The translations under genes were made by a program, and so were the position numbers. Source: an uncultured Draconibacterium sp. (GTDB lineage: Bacteria; Bacteroidota; Bacteroidia; Bacteroidales; Prolixibacteraceae). Taken from it: a stretch of 64,000 bases of DNA. The stretch lies in NCBI RefSeq assembly GCF_913060805.1, contig NZ_CAJXTC010000030.1, positions 1-64,000 on the forward strand, in the 5' to 3' direction. Positions 1-7,520 of this stretch are shown here, in pieces. Position 1 is the stretch's first letter. The number at the start of each line of letters is the position of its first letter. The notes under the pieces were generated by a model. The model did no database searches. It worked only from the letters and a program-made list of their open reading frames with translations, and was not told the DNA's origin.

Positions 1-71
1 GGTTAGCTCAGTTGGTTCAGAGCACCTGGTTTACACCCAGGGGGTCACTGGTTCGAATCCAGTACTCCCCA
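1..71 (+). tRNA. tRNA-Val (anticodon TAC), 5' end cut by the window
   Basis: The D-arm (GCTC/GAGC), the anticodon arm (CCTGG, loop TTTACAC, CCAGG; anticodon TAC), the T-arm (ACTGG TTCGAAT CCAGT) and the 3' acceptor strand ACTCCCC with discriminator A are all intact. Only about four bases of the 5' acceptor strand fall outside the window. CCA is not clearly encoded. A hairpin terminator follows ten bases downstream. Confidence 0.93.
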
Positions 72-80
72 CAAAAAAAA

Positions 81-107
81 GGTCGACGTTAGTCGGCCTT
101 TTTTTGT
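81..107 (+). terminator. Rho-independent terminator after tRNA-Val
   Basis: GGTCGAC and GTCGGCC form a 7-bp stem (one G-U pair) around a four-base loop, preceded by A8 and followed by T7. A near copy sits at 548-572, so the tRNA plus terminator unit appears to have been duplicated. Confidence 0.8.
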
Positions 108-111
108 TTTC

Positions 112-183
112 AAAAAGCTCGGTTGGTTCAGAGCATCCCGATTTGCATCGGGAGGGTCACCGGATGGAATCAATTACTCCCAG
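112..183 (+). pseudogene. Decayed tRNA gene
   Basis: The D-arm GCTC/GAGC is intact, with an anticodon-like hairpin TCCCG/CGGGA. The anticodon loop has eight bases instead of seven, and the T-arm (CGGATGGAATCAA) has lost the TTCGAAT loop. The 3' end still resembles the acceptor strand (ACTCCCAGCA). A degraded terminator-like GTCGAC plus T-run follows at about 192-220. The anticodon region reads TTGC, but no amino acid can be assigned safely. Confidence 0.7.
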
Positions 184-227
184 CAAGAATAGTCGACATT
201 TGGTTCGCTTTTTTGTATTTTAACCTC

Positions 228-473
228 ATGTATTTTTGCTACATACTATATTCTCAAAAATTGGACAAATTCTATATCGGTTCTACAGCTGATCTCGAAG
301 GCCGATTGCAACGCCATAATACTTCAAATAAAGGATTCACTTCAACTGGGAAACCATGGGAGTTAAAATATTATGAAACCTTTGATGAAAAAAGTGATGC
401 AATGAAACGCGAGATGCAACTTAAAAAATGGAAAAGTAGAAGTACAATTTTGAAATTAATAGAGGAGTTTTAG
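228..473 (+). CDS. Small GIY-YIG nuclease-family protein (81 aa)
   Basis: A single GIY-YIG domain of the small YhbQ/UPF0213 type fills the protein. Visible motifs are CYILYS (GIY position), FYIGST (YIG), GRLQRH with the catalytic Arg, and a Glu in KREMQLKKW. The family is built like a nuclease, but the cellular role of these short members is poorly known. I start at ATG 228 because the longer reading frame would translate the decayed tRNA upstream. The stop codon TAG at 471-473 is also the start of the D-arm of the next tRNA remnant, so the gene sits exactly between two related tRNA relics. There is no obvious ribosome binding site. Confidence 0.85.
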   Translation: MYFCYILYSQKLDKFYIGSTADLEGRLQRHNTSNKGFTSTGKPWELKYYETFDEKSDAMKREMQLKKWKSRSTILKLIEEF

Positions 474-540
474 CTCATTTGGTTCAGAGCATCCCGATGC
501 AATCGATAGGCTCACTGGTTCGAATCCAGTACTCCCCACA
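464..540 (+). pseudogene. tRNA remnant with intact T-arm
   Basis: The D-arm (GCTC 473-476 / GAGC 487-490), the T-arm (ACTGG TTCGAAT CCAGT) and the 3' acceptor ACTCCCC are intact and identical to tRNA-Val at 1-71. The anticodon stem (TCCCG against CGATA) no longer pairs, and the 5' acceptor strand is replaced by the last codons of the GIY-YIG gene. The stretch TTGGTTCAGAGCATCCCGAT also occurs in the decayed tRNA at 112-183. This is unlikely to be a working tRNA. Confidence 0.75.
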
Positions 541-547
541 AAAAAAA

Positions 548-572
548 GGCCGACTAACGTCGGCCTTTTTTT
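548..572. terminator. Bidirectional hairpin terminator
   Basis: GGCCGAC TAAC GTCGGCC is a perfect 7-bp stem with A8 before and T7 after. It can stop transcription from the left and also serve the minus-strand peroxidase gene ending at 600. Confidence 0.8.
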
Positions 573-599
573 GTTTTATAATCATATGTATCTCTGCAA

Positions 600-1136
600 T
601 TAATTTGTAACCCAGCTAATAATTTTAGTATCATCAGGTTTTACTTTTGGCTCAATTACCTCAACTAACTTCCCATTTTCGTCGATCAGGTATTTTTGAA
701 AGTTCCAACTAACTTCCGAGTCCTCTTTCCCGTTTTTACTTTTCTGGGTTAGCCACTGGTACACCGGATGCATATCATCGCCTTTCACTGATATCTTCGA
801 CATCATCGGGAAAGTAACTCCGTAATTCATCTCGCAAAATTCAACTATTTCGGCGTTGCTTTTGGGTTCCTGATTGGCAAAATTATTTGCCGGAAATCCA
901 ATAATGACAAAGTCATCGCCTCCGTATTGCTCAAACACACTTTGCAATTGCTCAAACTGCGGCGTTAATCCACATTTCGATGCAGTGTTTACAACCAATA
1001 CTTTTTTCCCTTTCAATGTGGAAAGGTCGAAATCATTTCCTTCAATGTCTTTCACGGTAAAATCGTGCAGCGAACTTTGCGCGAAAGCTGTAATTACAGC
1101 CAATAGTAATACGTTTATAAGAAATAGCTTTTTCAT
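600..1136 (-). CDS. Exported glutathione peroxidase / thioredoxin peroxidase (178 aa)
   Basis: Reduces hydrogen peroxide or lipid peroxides. A signal peptide (about residues 1-19, ending AFAQ) suggests export. The peroxidatic Cys is in NTASKCGLTPQF. The Gln of NQEP and the Trp-Asn of WNFQKYLID complete the usual tetrad. The common FPCNQF motif reads FPANNF here. A second Cys in EFCEMNYG sits where thioredoxin-dependent members carry the resolving Cys, so reduction by thioredoxin is more likely than by glutathione. ATG 1136 is chosen over an upstream TTG. The gene stands alone, with a bidirectional terminator behind it. Confidence 0.9.
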   Translation of the reverse strand: MKKLFLINVLLLAVITAFAQSSLHDFTVKDIEGNDFDLSTLKGKKVLVVNTASKCGLTPQFEQLQSVFEQYGGDDFVIIGFPANNFANQEPKSNAEIVEFCEMNYGVTFPMMSKISVKGDDMHPVYQWLTQKSKNGKEDSEVSWNFQKYLIDENGKLVEVIEPKVKPDDTKIISWVTN

Positions 1137-1250
1137 GTTTTTCAATTTATGTACAACTAAAGAACAGTTAGCCTATTCAAAAGTTTGTGGCACATTGTAA
1201 ATAATGAAAAGGATTGGAATAGCGACGAAAATTTCTATGTTGAATTCCTG

Positions 1251-1865
1251 TTATTTATTTTTCTTTTGTTCCAGTTCCTCGCGGGTTTTTGGTGTAGAAA
1301 AATAATCGTCCGATTGATCATGTTTTTTCCAACGGGTAAATAGTTTGCCAATATTTTCCGATGGAGAAAAACGGGCAATACTTATCGATGAGGCTTCGGA
1401 GCGCATATAATCATTGTTTTCAGTCATAATCGTAATAACCGGATCGGCCTCCTCTTGTGCCATTCGAAATTTAATTGGGGGACTGTATTCTTGCATAAAC
1501 GCAAGGTTTTCCTGGGCCTTGTCAGTTTCTGAAACCTGATCGGGCGACACAACAATTTCGGGAATGTCGACATTTTCGGAAACTAGCTCCACTTTCGGAT
1601 TAACCAGCAGCGAGTGCACCGAAACTATTTTTCTGAAATACGAAATATGCGAAAGTACCAGCGAATCGCTGGGCGATACCCATACTGAAAATACGCCGTT
1701 CTTTTGGCTGATATCTTTGTCGTGGTTATCGAGATTTACAATATAAACATCACTGACTGGATTGTCGTTTTGATCGACTACCTGTCCCTGAATCAGAAAA
1801 CGTTTGATTTGCCCAAACGAAGTGAGAAACAGAATCGAGAATAAAATTGTAAATAGCGTTTTCAT
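1251..1865 (-). CDS. Secreted CarboxypepD_reg-like domain protein (204 aa)
   Basis: A signal peptide (ends about LTSFGQ) is followed by one carboxypeptidase-regulatory-like beta-sandwich (GQVVDQNDNPVSDVYIVN, then KNGVFSVWV) at about residues 20-95. The remaining 110 residues are charged and unrecognised. Bacteroidota use this domain at the N-terminus of outer-membrane receptors and also in small stand-alone exported proteins like this one. ATG 1865 opens a good signal peptide, so the upstream TTG is not needed. It lies downstream of the SpoIIE-type gene on the same strand and may be co-transcribed, but a functional link is not evident. Confidence 0.7.
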   Translation of the reverse strand: MKTLFTILFSILFLTSFGQIKRFLIQGQVVDQNDNPVSDVYIVNLDNHDKDISQKNGVFSVWVSPSDSLVLSHISYFRKIVSVHSLLVNPKVELVSENVDIPEIVVSPDQVSETDKAQENLAFMQEYSPPIKFRMAQEEADPVITIMTENNDYMRSEASSISIARFSPSENIGKLFTRWKKHDQSDDYFSTPKTREELEQKKNK

Positions 1866-1984
1866 ATCCGGTCTTGTTTTAATTTTGAAAGAATCGTTAT
1901 TCAAATCATGGGGAAGACCCTCAGTAGTAGTACGAAATTCGGGCTGCTTTGTTCAAGCTATTCACCTTCTTCTTTGCCAATATT

Positions 1985-3184
1985 TTATACGTATTCAATT
2001 TTTACCTTTTTGAAGAATTTGTGTATCAGTAATTTAACAATGCGTTTTACTACAAATTTCCGAAGCTCCAATTCCAGCGGTTGTTCCGGATCCTGATGTG
2101 CCCAATTAATACGTGTTCCAACAATAATATCGATGCAGTCGTGTTGCAGTAAAAGCTTCACAATCTCTTCAGGCGTACTATCCGTAAGCCGCGTGTCGCT
2201 ATCGTAATTTTCCAGTATTTCTTCCACTTTTCCCAAGGTGAGAATTCCTTCAGTAACCATTTCAAAACCTTGCATTTTTGCCGTTGGAGGTAATTTCTCC
2301 AGGTTTTTGTTACCATGCTGAATTTCAACCGTAAGGTCAAGTTCGCGGGCAATAATTTCGGCAGTGGTTCCTCCGCATATAATTTTTTTTCCTTCGAAAC
2401 CCTGGATGCGACCAACAAAATCGTAGTCCTTTATTTTATAGAATGGCGGCCCGGTGATCAGCATAAATTTACGTGGCTCACGAAAATACATTACGCCGCA
2501 ACTTGTGTCATCTTTTACCGAAAACTGGTCGTTCATTACTGCCTGGTTGACAATTTTACGTGCCAGTTTTGTGGCCGAAATATCCGGCATTCGTTTTATC
2601 TGGTTCAGCGCAAAATCCTCGATGTTTTCCATTCCCCACCCAAGTGGATAACGCTGGTTTCCGAGGCCTGATTGTTCAACACCGTCCGACATAAAAATTA
2701 TTCGATCCTCTTTACGCGCAGTAAATTCTTTGCAGTGCAATACTTTGCCCCGGTTTTCTTCGCCCTCAATAGTTAAATTGTATTCTTTTCCCTGCATGGC
2801 CACTCCGTTTCGGAGCACCAAAATTCCCGGGTTGTCGTAATTTACTATTCGCACCTGTCCTTCGTCGTCCAGTTCAATAATGGTGAAGGTGGCATAGCTT
2901 TCTTTTCCGTCGCTGCTTTTTGGCAGAGTTTCCATAATTATGCGCGCGGCCACTTCTGGTTTGGTGTGCAGCAATGAATATTTTAAAGCCATGGTGGAAG
3001 TTAGTGTTGCTAAAACACTCGCTTTAATTCCGTGCCCGATGCCGTCGCTCAGTACTAAAATGGTGCGTCCTTCCTCGCGAATTATGCTCGACTGAAACAC
3101 ATCGCCACAGGCAATTTCGCCTTTCGGTCGCTTTTGCTGAAACTCTATTTCAACGTGGTAATCAGGATTTGTCGTCGTCACCAT
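1985..3184 (-). CDS. SpoIIE-type serine phosphatase with extra C-terminal domain (399 aa), hydrogenase locus
   Basis: A PP2C/SpoIIE-type protein phosphatase, expected to remove phosphate from a Ser or Thr on a regulatory partner. The N-terminal 220 residues carry CGDVFQ, the metal-binding DGIGHG (about residue 47) and SDGVEQSG (about 170). The following 150 residues (from KFMLITGPPFY, including CGGTTAEIIARE) form an additional domain I cannot name. There is no membrane or receiver domain. ATG 3184 overlaps the end of the PAS gene by 23 bases, so the two are probably translated together. The divergent hydrogenase operon encodes two HATPase proteins, one of them RsbW-like, that could supply the opposing kinase activity. 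Confidence 0.85.
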   Translation of the reverse strand: MVTTTNPDYHVEIEFQQKRPKGEIACGDVFQSSIIREEGRTILVLSDGIGHGIKASVLATLTSTMALKYSLLHTKPEVAARIIMETLPKSSDGKESYATFTIIELDDEGQVRIVNYDNPGILVLRNGVAMQGKEYNLTIEGEENRGKVLHCKEFTARKEDRIIFMSDGVEQSGLGNQRYPLGWGMENIEDFALNQIKRMPDISATKLARKIVNQAVMNDQFSVKDDTSCGVMYFREPRKFMLITGPPFYKIKDYDFVGRIQGFEGKKIICGGTTAEIIARELDLTVEIQHGNKNLEKLPPTAKMQGFEMVTEGILTLGKVEEILENYDSDTRLTDSTPEEIVKLLLQHDCIDIIVGTRINWAHQDPEQPLELELRKFVVKRIVKLLIHKFFKKVKIEYV

Positions 3185-4094
3185 AGCGATAGGTTTCAAT
3201 TATGGAGTTTAGCAATTCTTCGGTTTCGGCAGCATTTTCGCCGAGCAGAAAGGCGATTTTCTGCACCGTTTCAATATTTTGTTTGTTGATTTTTCGTGCC
3301 CGGTTAATGATCTCGTCTTGTACCAGCATTGGCGCCGACATATCGCGGAAAACAACGCCAACTACCTTGTTTTTGTATAGTGTTCGTACTGAAACGTGCA
3401 TGAGCTTATTGTTGAATTTTAAATCGCGTTCAGCCAGTTCGTCACCCGAAGTAAGAACGCTCGAAATCATTTTGTAGATCAGATCCGGTACCAGTCCTTT
3501 AACATCGGCACCGGTAAGTCCGGGAATGGTTTCGTACAATTCTTCCGTGTCTTCTCCCATCAGTTTGGCAAAATATTCATTGGAGTCTACAATTTTAAAA
3601 TTGCTGTCTACCATCACAATTCCAGACGATATTTTGTGGATCATTTGCGACGAAACCTGCATCGTTTCCTGCGCTTTTTCCAGGCGTTTCTCAGTTTTTT
3701 TCAATTCAGTTATATCGTTGATGGAGCCAACAATTCCAACGATTTTATTCTCGTTGTCGCGAATCACTGCTTTATTCAGAATAACGTGGTGAGATGTGCC
3801 ATCGCCATGACGAACCTGTGTGTTGTACACCTGAACATCAGGGTTAGCAATCAGTTCTTTGTCCTGCGCCAAATATTTATCGGCCATTTCTTTTACATGA
3901 ACTTCGTGTAAAGGTTTGCCCAGAATTTGCTCCTTCGTTTTGCCCGTAAATTTTTCGTGTGCGGCGTTGCACATCTGGTAAATTCCTTCGGTGTCGCGGT
4001 AAAAAATAGGTATCGGCAGCGCATCAATAATTTTCTGATGAATGGCCGGATCTTCAATATTGCTAGTCAGAAACGATTCTTTGTCGTAAATCAT
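3162..4094 (-). CDS. Two-PAS-domain sensor protein without output domain (310 aa)
   Basis: Residues about 20-130 form a PAS domain (ALPIPIFYRDTEGIYQMCN through a PAC segment ending NDITELKK). A short coiled coil follows (KTEKRLEKAQETMQ), then a second PAS domain (GIVMVDSNFKIVDSNEYFAKLMG through VVGVVFRDMSA). A helical tail of about 50 residues ends the protein. There is no kinase, cyclase or DNA-binding domain, so output must go through a partner, most likely the phosphatase encoded next. ATG 4094 is preferred over TTG 4109. The gene is divergent from the hydrogenase operon. The ligand is unknown; some PAS domains bind heme, flavin or Fe-S clusters, but no cofactor signature is visible. Confidence 0.85.
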   Translation of the reverse strand: MIYDKESFLTSNIEDPAIHQKIIDALPIPIFYRDTEGIYQMCNAAHEKFTGKTKEQILGKPLHEVHVKEMADKYLAQDKELIANPDVQVYNTQVRHGDGTSHHVILNKAVIRDNENKIVGIVGSINDITELKKTEKRLEKAQETMQVSSQMIHKISSGIVMVDSNFKIVDSNEYFAKLMGEDTEELYETIPGLTGADVKGLVPDLIYKMISSVLTSGDELAERDLKFNNKLMHVSVRTLYKNKVVGVVFRDMSAPMLVQDEIINRARKINKQNIETVQKIAFLLGENAAETEELLNSIIETYRYGDDDKS

Positions 4095-4300
4095 GTTTCG
4101 GTTTTTCAAGTTTTACTACTGAAAAATACGCAATTTACAAGGCATATAAAACCGCAGGCGCTTTATATTTCGAGGAATTGTTTAAAAACACTTTTCTGAA
4201 AAATTTTCCGACAGAAATACCGACGAATGTGGCTTGTTTTTATTCATTATAAATTCGGAATAACTTGACTTGCAGCAGTAAAAATAAGTAGTGGTAGAAT

Positions 4301-4308
4301 TATCTTTG
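4301..4308 (+). promoter_or_regulatory. Candidate Bacteroidota -7 box (TATCTTTG) for the hydrogenase operon
   Basis: TATCTTTG fits the TAnnTTTG consensus and lies 22 bases before the GTG start of the first operon gene. A clear TTTG -33 box at the usual spacing is not visible. The whole 4095-4330 interval is the only non-coding space between the two divergent arms, so it must hold both promoters. Confidence 0.5.
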
Positions 4309-4330
4309 TGCCAAGTTTTAAACTGACCAA

Positions 4331-4675
4331 GTGAAATTATCTAAGATTATTGATTTGACCAACGCAAAAGTGGTTGCCGGTGATACCGAAAAAGACCACA
4401 ATTTGCAGAGAGCTTTTAGTTCCGATCTGATGAGCGATGTATTAACGCTGGATACGGAGCATATACTTTTAATTACAGGACTGACCAATTTGCAAATTGT
4501 TCGCACAGCCGAAATGGCCGACATTGAAGTGGTGTTGCTGGCACGTAACAAAACTGCCACGCCCGAAATGATCGAGCTGGCCAACGAAACAGGTTTGGTG
4601 CTGTTGGAAACTCCATATTCTATTTATCGTTCGAGCGGGGTGCTGTTTAAAAACGGCTTAGACCCGGTTTATTAA
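4331..4675 (+). CDS. DRTGG-domain protein 1 (114 aa)
   Basis: A single small DRTGG domain, named after part of the phosphotransacetylase and CBS-protein families. Recognisable stretches are KIIDLTNAKVVAGD, the SDLMSDVL turn and the closing ETPYSIYRSSGVLF. These domains are thought to bind nucleotides or act as protein switches, but none in this context has a proven function that I know of. Translation starts at GTG 4331. It is the first gene of the hydrogenase operon, and its stop shares one base with the ATG of the next gene (TAATG). A second DRTGG protein occurs four genes on. Confidence 0.8.
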   Translation: MKLSKIIDLTNAKVVAGDTEKDHNLQRAFSSDLMSDVLTLDTEHILLITGLTNLQIVRTAEMADIEVVLLARNKTATPEMIELANETGLVLLETPYSIYRSSGVLFKNGLDPVY

Positions 4676-5085
4676 TGAAGTTGGAATTCGACATAGCGAG
4701 TGGCGATTTTAGCAAGGCCGGAAGAGCTTCGAGCCGAATAAAAAAGATGCTGAAACAATTGCAGGTTGATCCGAAAGTGATCAAACGAATTGTTGTGGCC
4801 ATTTACGAAGCCGAGGTAAATGTTGTTGCTCACTCTGTTGGAGGAAAAATGCTGGCCGAAATCGACGGCACAGGAATTACTGTGGTTGTTCAGGATAACG
4901 GACCCGGCATTGAAGATATTGAGAAGGCAATGCAGGAAGGCTACTCAACCGCTACCAAAGCCGTGCGAAATATGGGATTTGGCGCTGGAATGGGCTTGCC
5001 AAATATTAACCGAAACACCGATGAATTTACCATTGAAAGCGAGGTAGGAGAGGGAACAGTTTTAACTTTCAGAAATAATTTTTAG
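4675..5085 (+). CDS. RsbW/SpoIIAB-like anti-sigma-type ATPase (136 aa)
   Basis: A stand-alone HATPase_c domain. The N box is IYEAEVNVVAHSVGG, the G1 box VVQDNGPGIED, the G2 region GFGAGMGLPNI, and TVLTFRNNF closes the fold. RsbW-like proteins phosphorylate an antagonist on Ser or hold a sigma factor. No STAS antagonist and no sigma factor is encoded nearby, so the target may be one of the DRTGG proteins; this is inference. It is coupled to the previous gene by TAATG. It is the natural opposite of the SpoIIE-type phosphatase at 1985-3184. Confidence 0.85.
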   Translation: MKLEFDIASGDFSKAGRASSRIKKMLKQLQVDPKVIKRIVVAIYEAEVNVVAHSVGGKMLAEIDGTGITVVVQDNGPGIEDIEKAMQEGYSTATKAVRNMGFGAGMGLPNINRNTDEFTIESEVGEGTVLTFRNNF

Positions 5086-5088
5086 GAG

Positions 5089-6456
5089 ATGAAGGTTGTA
5101 GAAAAATATCATGCCATAACAGTTGACACGGATAAATGTACGGGCTGCACGCACTGCATGAAAGCCTGTCCAACCGAGGCAATTCGGATACGAGGGGGAG
5201 TGGCGAATATAAATTCCGACCGTTGTGTGGATTGCGGAAACTGCCTGCGTGCATGTCCGGTTGATGCTTTTTATGTAGAGCACGATAGTTTGGAACAACT
5301 AAATAAATACAAATACCGGGTGGTGCTTTTTCCGGCGGTAATGATCGGGCAGTTTCCCGAAATTTATACCGAAGGCAAAATTTACGAAGCCCTGTTGAAA
5401 CTCGGTTTTACCCATATTTTTGAGGTGGAGCAACCCATCGGGATGTTGATTAATGAGATTAAACGTGAAGTTGAAAAGTCGACACGTAAACCAATGATCT
5501 CATCGTTTTGTCCCGCCATTGTTCGTTTGATACAATCGCGCTATCCGTCGCTGGTCGATAATATTGTTCCGGTGAAAGCACCGCATGATTTGGCGGCTTG
5601 TCATGCTATCGAGTTACTGGCAAAACAAGGTGTTAAACGCGAAGAAATAGGCACTTTTTATGTGTCGCCGTGTTCGGCAAAAATGGCGGCTGTAAAGCGT
5701 CCTTTGGGCGAGGAAGTATCGGCTGTGGATGGCCTGATTAAAATGAGTGATTTATACAATCACATTATGCGGGTAATCGACAAGGAAGAAAAAACCGATA
5801 CGGCTCCGTTGCGCAAAAACCTAACGCTCGATGGTATTTTGTGGAGTCTTCCGCGTGGCGAAGCAAGGCACTTTAAACGCAATTCGATGGCGGTTGATGG
5901 CATCCACAATGTGGTTAAAATTCTGGAACGAATGGAAAATGATGAAGTTCCGGTGCTCGATTTTCTGGAACTGAAATCGTGCCACCAGGGATGTGCAGGC
6001 GGAATTTTGCTTACTGGCAACCGTTTTCTAACTGTTGAGCGTCTGCAAAAACGATCGAAACGTTATCCGCATGCTTCATCCATCGATATCTCGGCAGTGA
6101 GCTGCCTGGGAATAAAGGATAAAATGAAAGCCAATCCTATTGAACCGCGTTATGTTTTTGCGCTGGATACCGATCGACTTAAAGCACTGGAAAAAATGCA
6201 GAAAGTAGATCGGATTTTATGCCAGCTTCCGGGAATTGATTGCGGTAGTTGTGGCGCGCCCAACTGTCATGCACTTGCTGAAGATATGGTGCAGGGAAAA
6301 GCAAAAATGACAGATTGTATTTTCTTACAAAACAGGTACTTAAACGAGAATAAAATAAACATCGAAAAAGCGACAAAAAACCTGGAAAAAGCCTGGGGGA
6401 AAAATCGTTTTGACGCTGACTGTAACAGAAGAGGAGGTAGAAATGAAGGTTTCTGA
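5089..6456 (+). CDS. Sensory-type [FeFe]-hydrogenase homologue, HydS-like (455 aa)
   Basis: The N-terminus has two [4Fe-4S] ferredoxin motifs (CTGCTHCMKACP and CVDCGNCLRACP). A hydrogenase H-domain follows, in which the H-cluster cysteines survive: FCPA (about 141), SPCSAK (about 195) and SCHQGCAGG (about 297). The Cys that normally shuttles protons (first Cys of TSCCP) is Phe here. Near residue 384 a further four-Cys Fe-S domain (CGSCGAPNC with a later Cys) appears. Related proteins encoded upstream of bifurcating hydrogenases, such as the Thermoanaerobacter HydS, have very low activity and are regarded as H2 or redox sensors. The C-terminal 40 residues are charged and helical. The gene overlaps the next by 14 bases. 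Confidence 0.88.
   Translation: MKVVEKYHAITVDTDKCTGCTHCMKACPTEAIRIRGGVANINSDRCVDCGNCLRACPVDAFYVEHDSLEQLNKYKYRVVLFPAVMIGQFPEIYTEGKIYEALLKLGFTHIFEVEQPIGMLINEIKREVEKSTRKPMISSFCPAIVRLIQSRYPSLVDNIVPVKAPHDLAACHAIELLAKQGVKREEIGTFYVSPCSAKMAAVKRPLGEEVSAVDGLIKMSDLYNHIMRVIDKEEKTDTAPLRKNLTLDGILWSLPRGEARHFKRNSMAVDGIHNVVKILERMENDEVPVLDFLELKSCHQGCAGGILLTGNRFLTVERLQKRSKRYPHASSIDISAVSCLGIKDKMKANPIEPRYVFALDTDRLKALEKMQKVDRILCQLPGIDCGSCGAPNCHALAEDMVQGKAKMTDCIFLQNRYLNENKINIEKATKNLEKAWGKNRFDADCNRRGGRNEGF
6432..6437 (+). promoter_or_regulatory. Shine-Dalgarno site AGGAGG setting the start of DRTGG protein 2
   Basis: AGGAGG lies five bases before ATG 6443, inside the 3' end of the upstream gene. Such perfect sites are unusual in Bacteroidota, where translation often ignores Shine-Dalgarno pairing. 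It decides for ATG 6443 against the in-frame ATG at 6410. It may also be a trace of origin from another phylum. Confidence 0.65.
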
Positions 6457-6775
6457 ACTGGTTGAAAAATTTGGATTAAAAGTCTTTTCCGGCGAATCCG
6501 GACTTGAGAATGAAATTTCCGGCGGGTATGTTTCCGATCTGCTGAGTGATGTAATGGGAAATGCGCAGGAAGGGCAGGTGTGGATAACACTTCAAACCCA
6601 CCAAAATGTAATGGCTATCGCCTCGCTGAAAGAGCTCGCAGCAGTGATCCTGGTGAAAGGTTTTGAACCCGAAGAAGACACACTCGAGCGTAGTAACGAA
6701 GAAGGTATTCCTGTACTGGGAACCGACAAAGCCACATTCGAAATGGCAGGAAATTTATTCATCACCTTAACGTAA
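6443..6775 (+). CDS. DRTGG-domain protein 2 (110 aa)
   Basis: A second single-domain DRTGG protein. The order matches protein 1: KVSELVEKFGLKVFSGE, a SDLLSDVMG turn (compare SDLMSDVL in protein 1), a central hydrophobic strand AVILVKGF, and a closing hydrophobic segment. The two share the fold but little else, so they look like an old duplication. ATG 6443 follows a strong AGGAGG site and overlaps the end of the HydS-like gene by 14 bases, which suggests coupled translation. The function is unknown; a binding partner of the RsbW-like ATPase or a nucleotide sensor is plausible. Confidence 0.8.
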   Translation: MKVSELVEKFGLKVFSGESGLENEISGGYVSDLLSDVMGNAQEGQVWITLQTHQNVMAIASLKELAAVILVKGFEPEEDTLERSNEEGIPVLGTDKATFEMAGNLFITLT

Positions 6776-6779
6776 TCCG

Positions 6780-7520
6780 ATGCAAAAATTCAGGGCCGAC
6801 CTACATATTCATACCGTACTTTCGCCCTGTGCCGACCTGGAAATGGCTCCGCGTAAAATTGTGGAACAAGCCCGGGAGGCAGGATTGCATATTATTGGAA
6901 TCACCGATCATAATTCGACCTTAAACGCCAAAGTAATTCGCGATTTAGCGCACGAAAAGGGAATTCTTGCACTTACCGGCGTAGAAATTACTACCAAAGA
7001 AGAGGTGCATTGCCTGGCGTTTTTCGAGGATGACGAGAAGCTGGATAAATTCCAGCAGTATTTGGAACAGAACATTATGCATGTTCCAAATCCGGATGGA
7101 CACTTTGGTTATCAGCCGGTTGTTGATGAGGATGAGAAAGTGTTGGAACTGGTTCCATATTACCTCACATCAGCATTAAAAAAAGGTATTTCGTCGGTTC
7201 AAAAGTACGTGTACGAGCTGGGCGGAATTTTTATTCCGGCACATGTTAACCGGCCGTTGAACGGTTTATTTAGCCACCTGGGTTTTATTCCGAAAGACCT
7301 TGAATTTGATGCCATGGGAATTACTGGAAAAACCAGCGAAAAGCATGTTCGAAAACATTATGATTTAGGTGATAAAATTTCGTTAATTTATAATTCAGAT
7401 GCTCATTTTTTAGAACAGATTGGAACCCGATATTCTGTTTTTAATATTCAGGAATTAACTTTTTGTGAAGTTAAAATGGCTCTGAATCAGCAAGATGAAC
7501 GATTTGTTGAAATTATATGA
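6780..7520 (+). CDS. PHP-domain phosphoesterase (246 aa)
   Basis: A PHP metal-dependent phosphoesterase of the TrpH/YciV group. Metal-binding motifs are all present: DLHIHT at residue 7, GITDHN at about 40, the Glu of GVEIT at about 67, PAHV at about 155 and NSDAH at about 207. Relatives hydrolyse 3',5'-bisnucleotides (pAp) or trim short RNA from the 5' end. Its repeated presence in hydrogenase operons of other bacteria is known as a pattern, but its job there is not. It sits four bases after the DRTGG gene, and its stop overlaps the next start (ATGA). Confidence 0.88.
   Translation: MQKFRADLHIHTVLSPCADLEMAPRKIVEQAREAGLHIIGITDHNSTLNAKVIRDLAHEKGILALTGVEITTKEEVHCLAFFEDDEKLDKFQQYLEQNIMHVPNPDGHFGYQPVVDEDEKVLELVPYYLTSALKKGISSVQKYVYELGGIFIPAHVNRPLNGLFSHLGFIPKDLEFDAMGITGKTSEKHVRKHYDLGDKISLIYNSDAHFLEQIGTRYSVFNIQELTFCEVKMALNQQDERFVEII

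Noticed and set aside
112-183. A functional tRNA-Ala (TGC)
   Set aside because: Eight-base anticodon loop and lost TTCGAAT T-loop; treated as decayed.
123-227. N-terminal extension of the GIY-YIG frame (35 codons)
   Set aside because: It reads through the decayed tRNA; ATG 228 gives the normal domain start.
874-1200. Open frame opposite the peroxidase gene
   Set aside because: Antisense shadow of a well-conserved gene without domain or ribosome site; the same holds for many similar frames.
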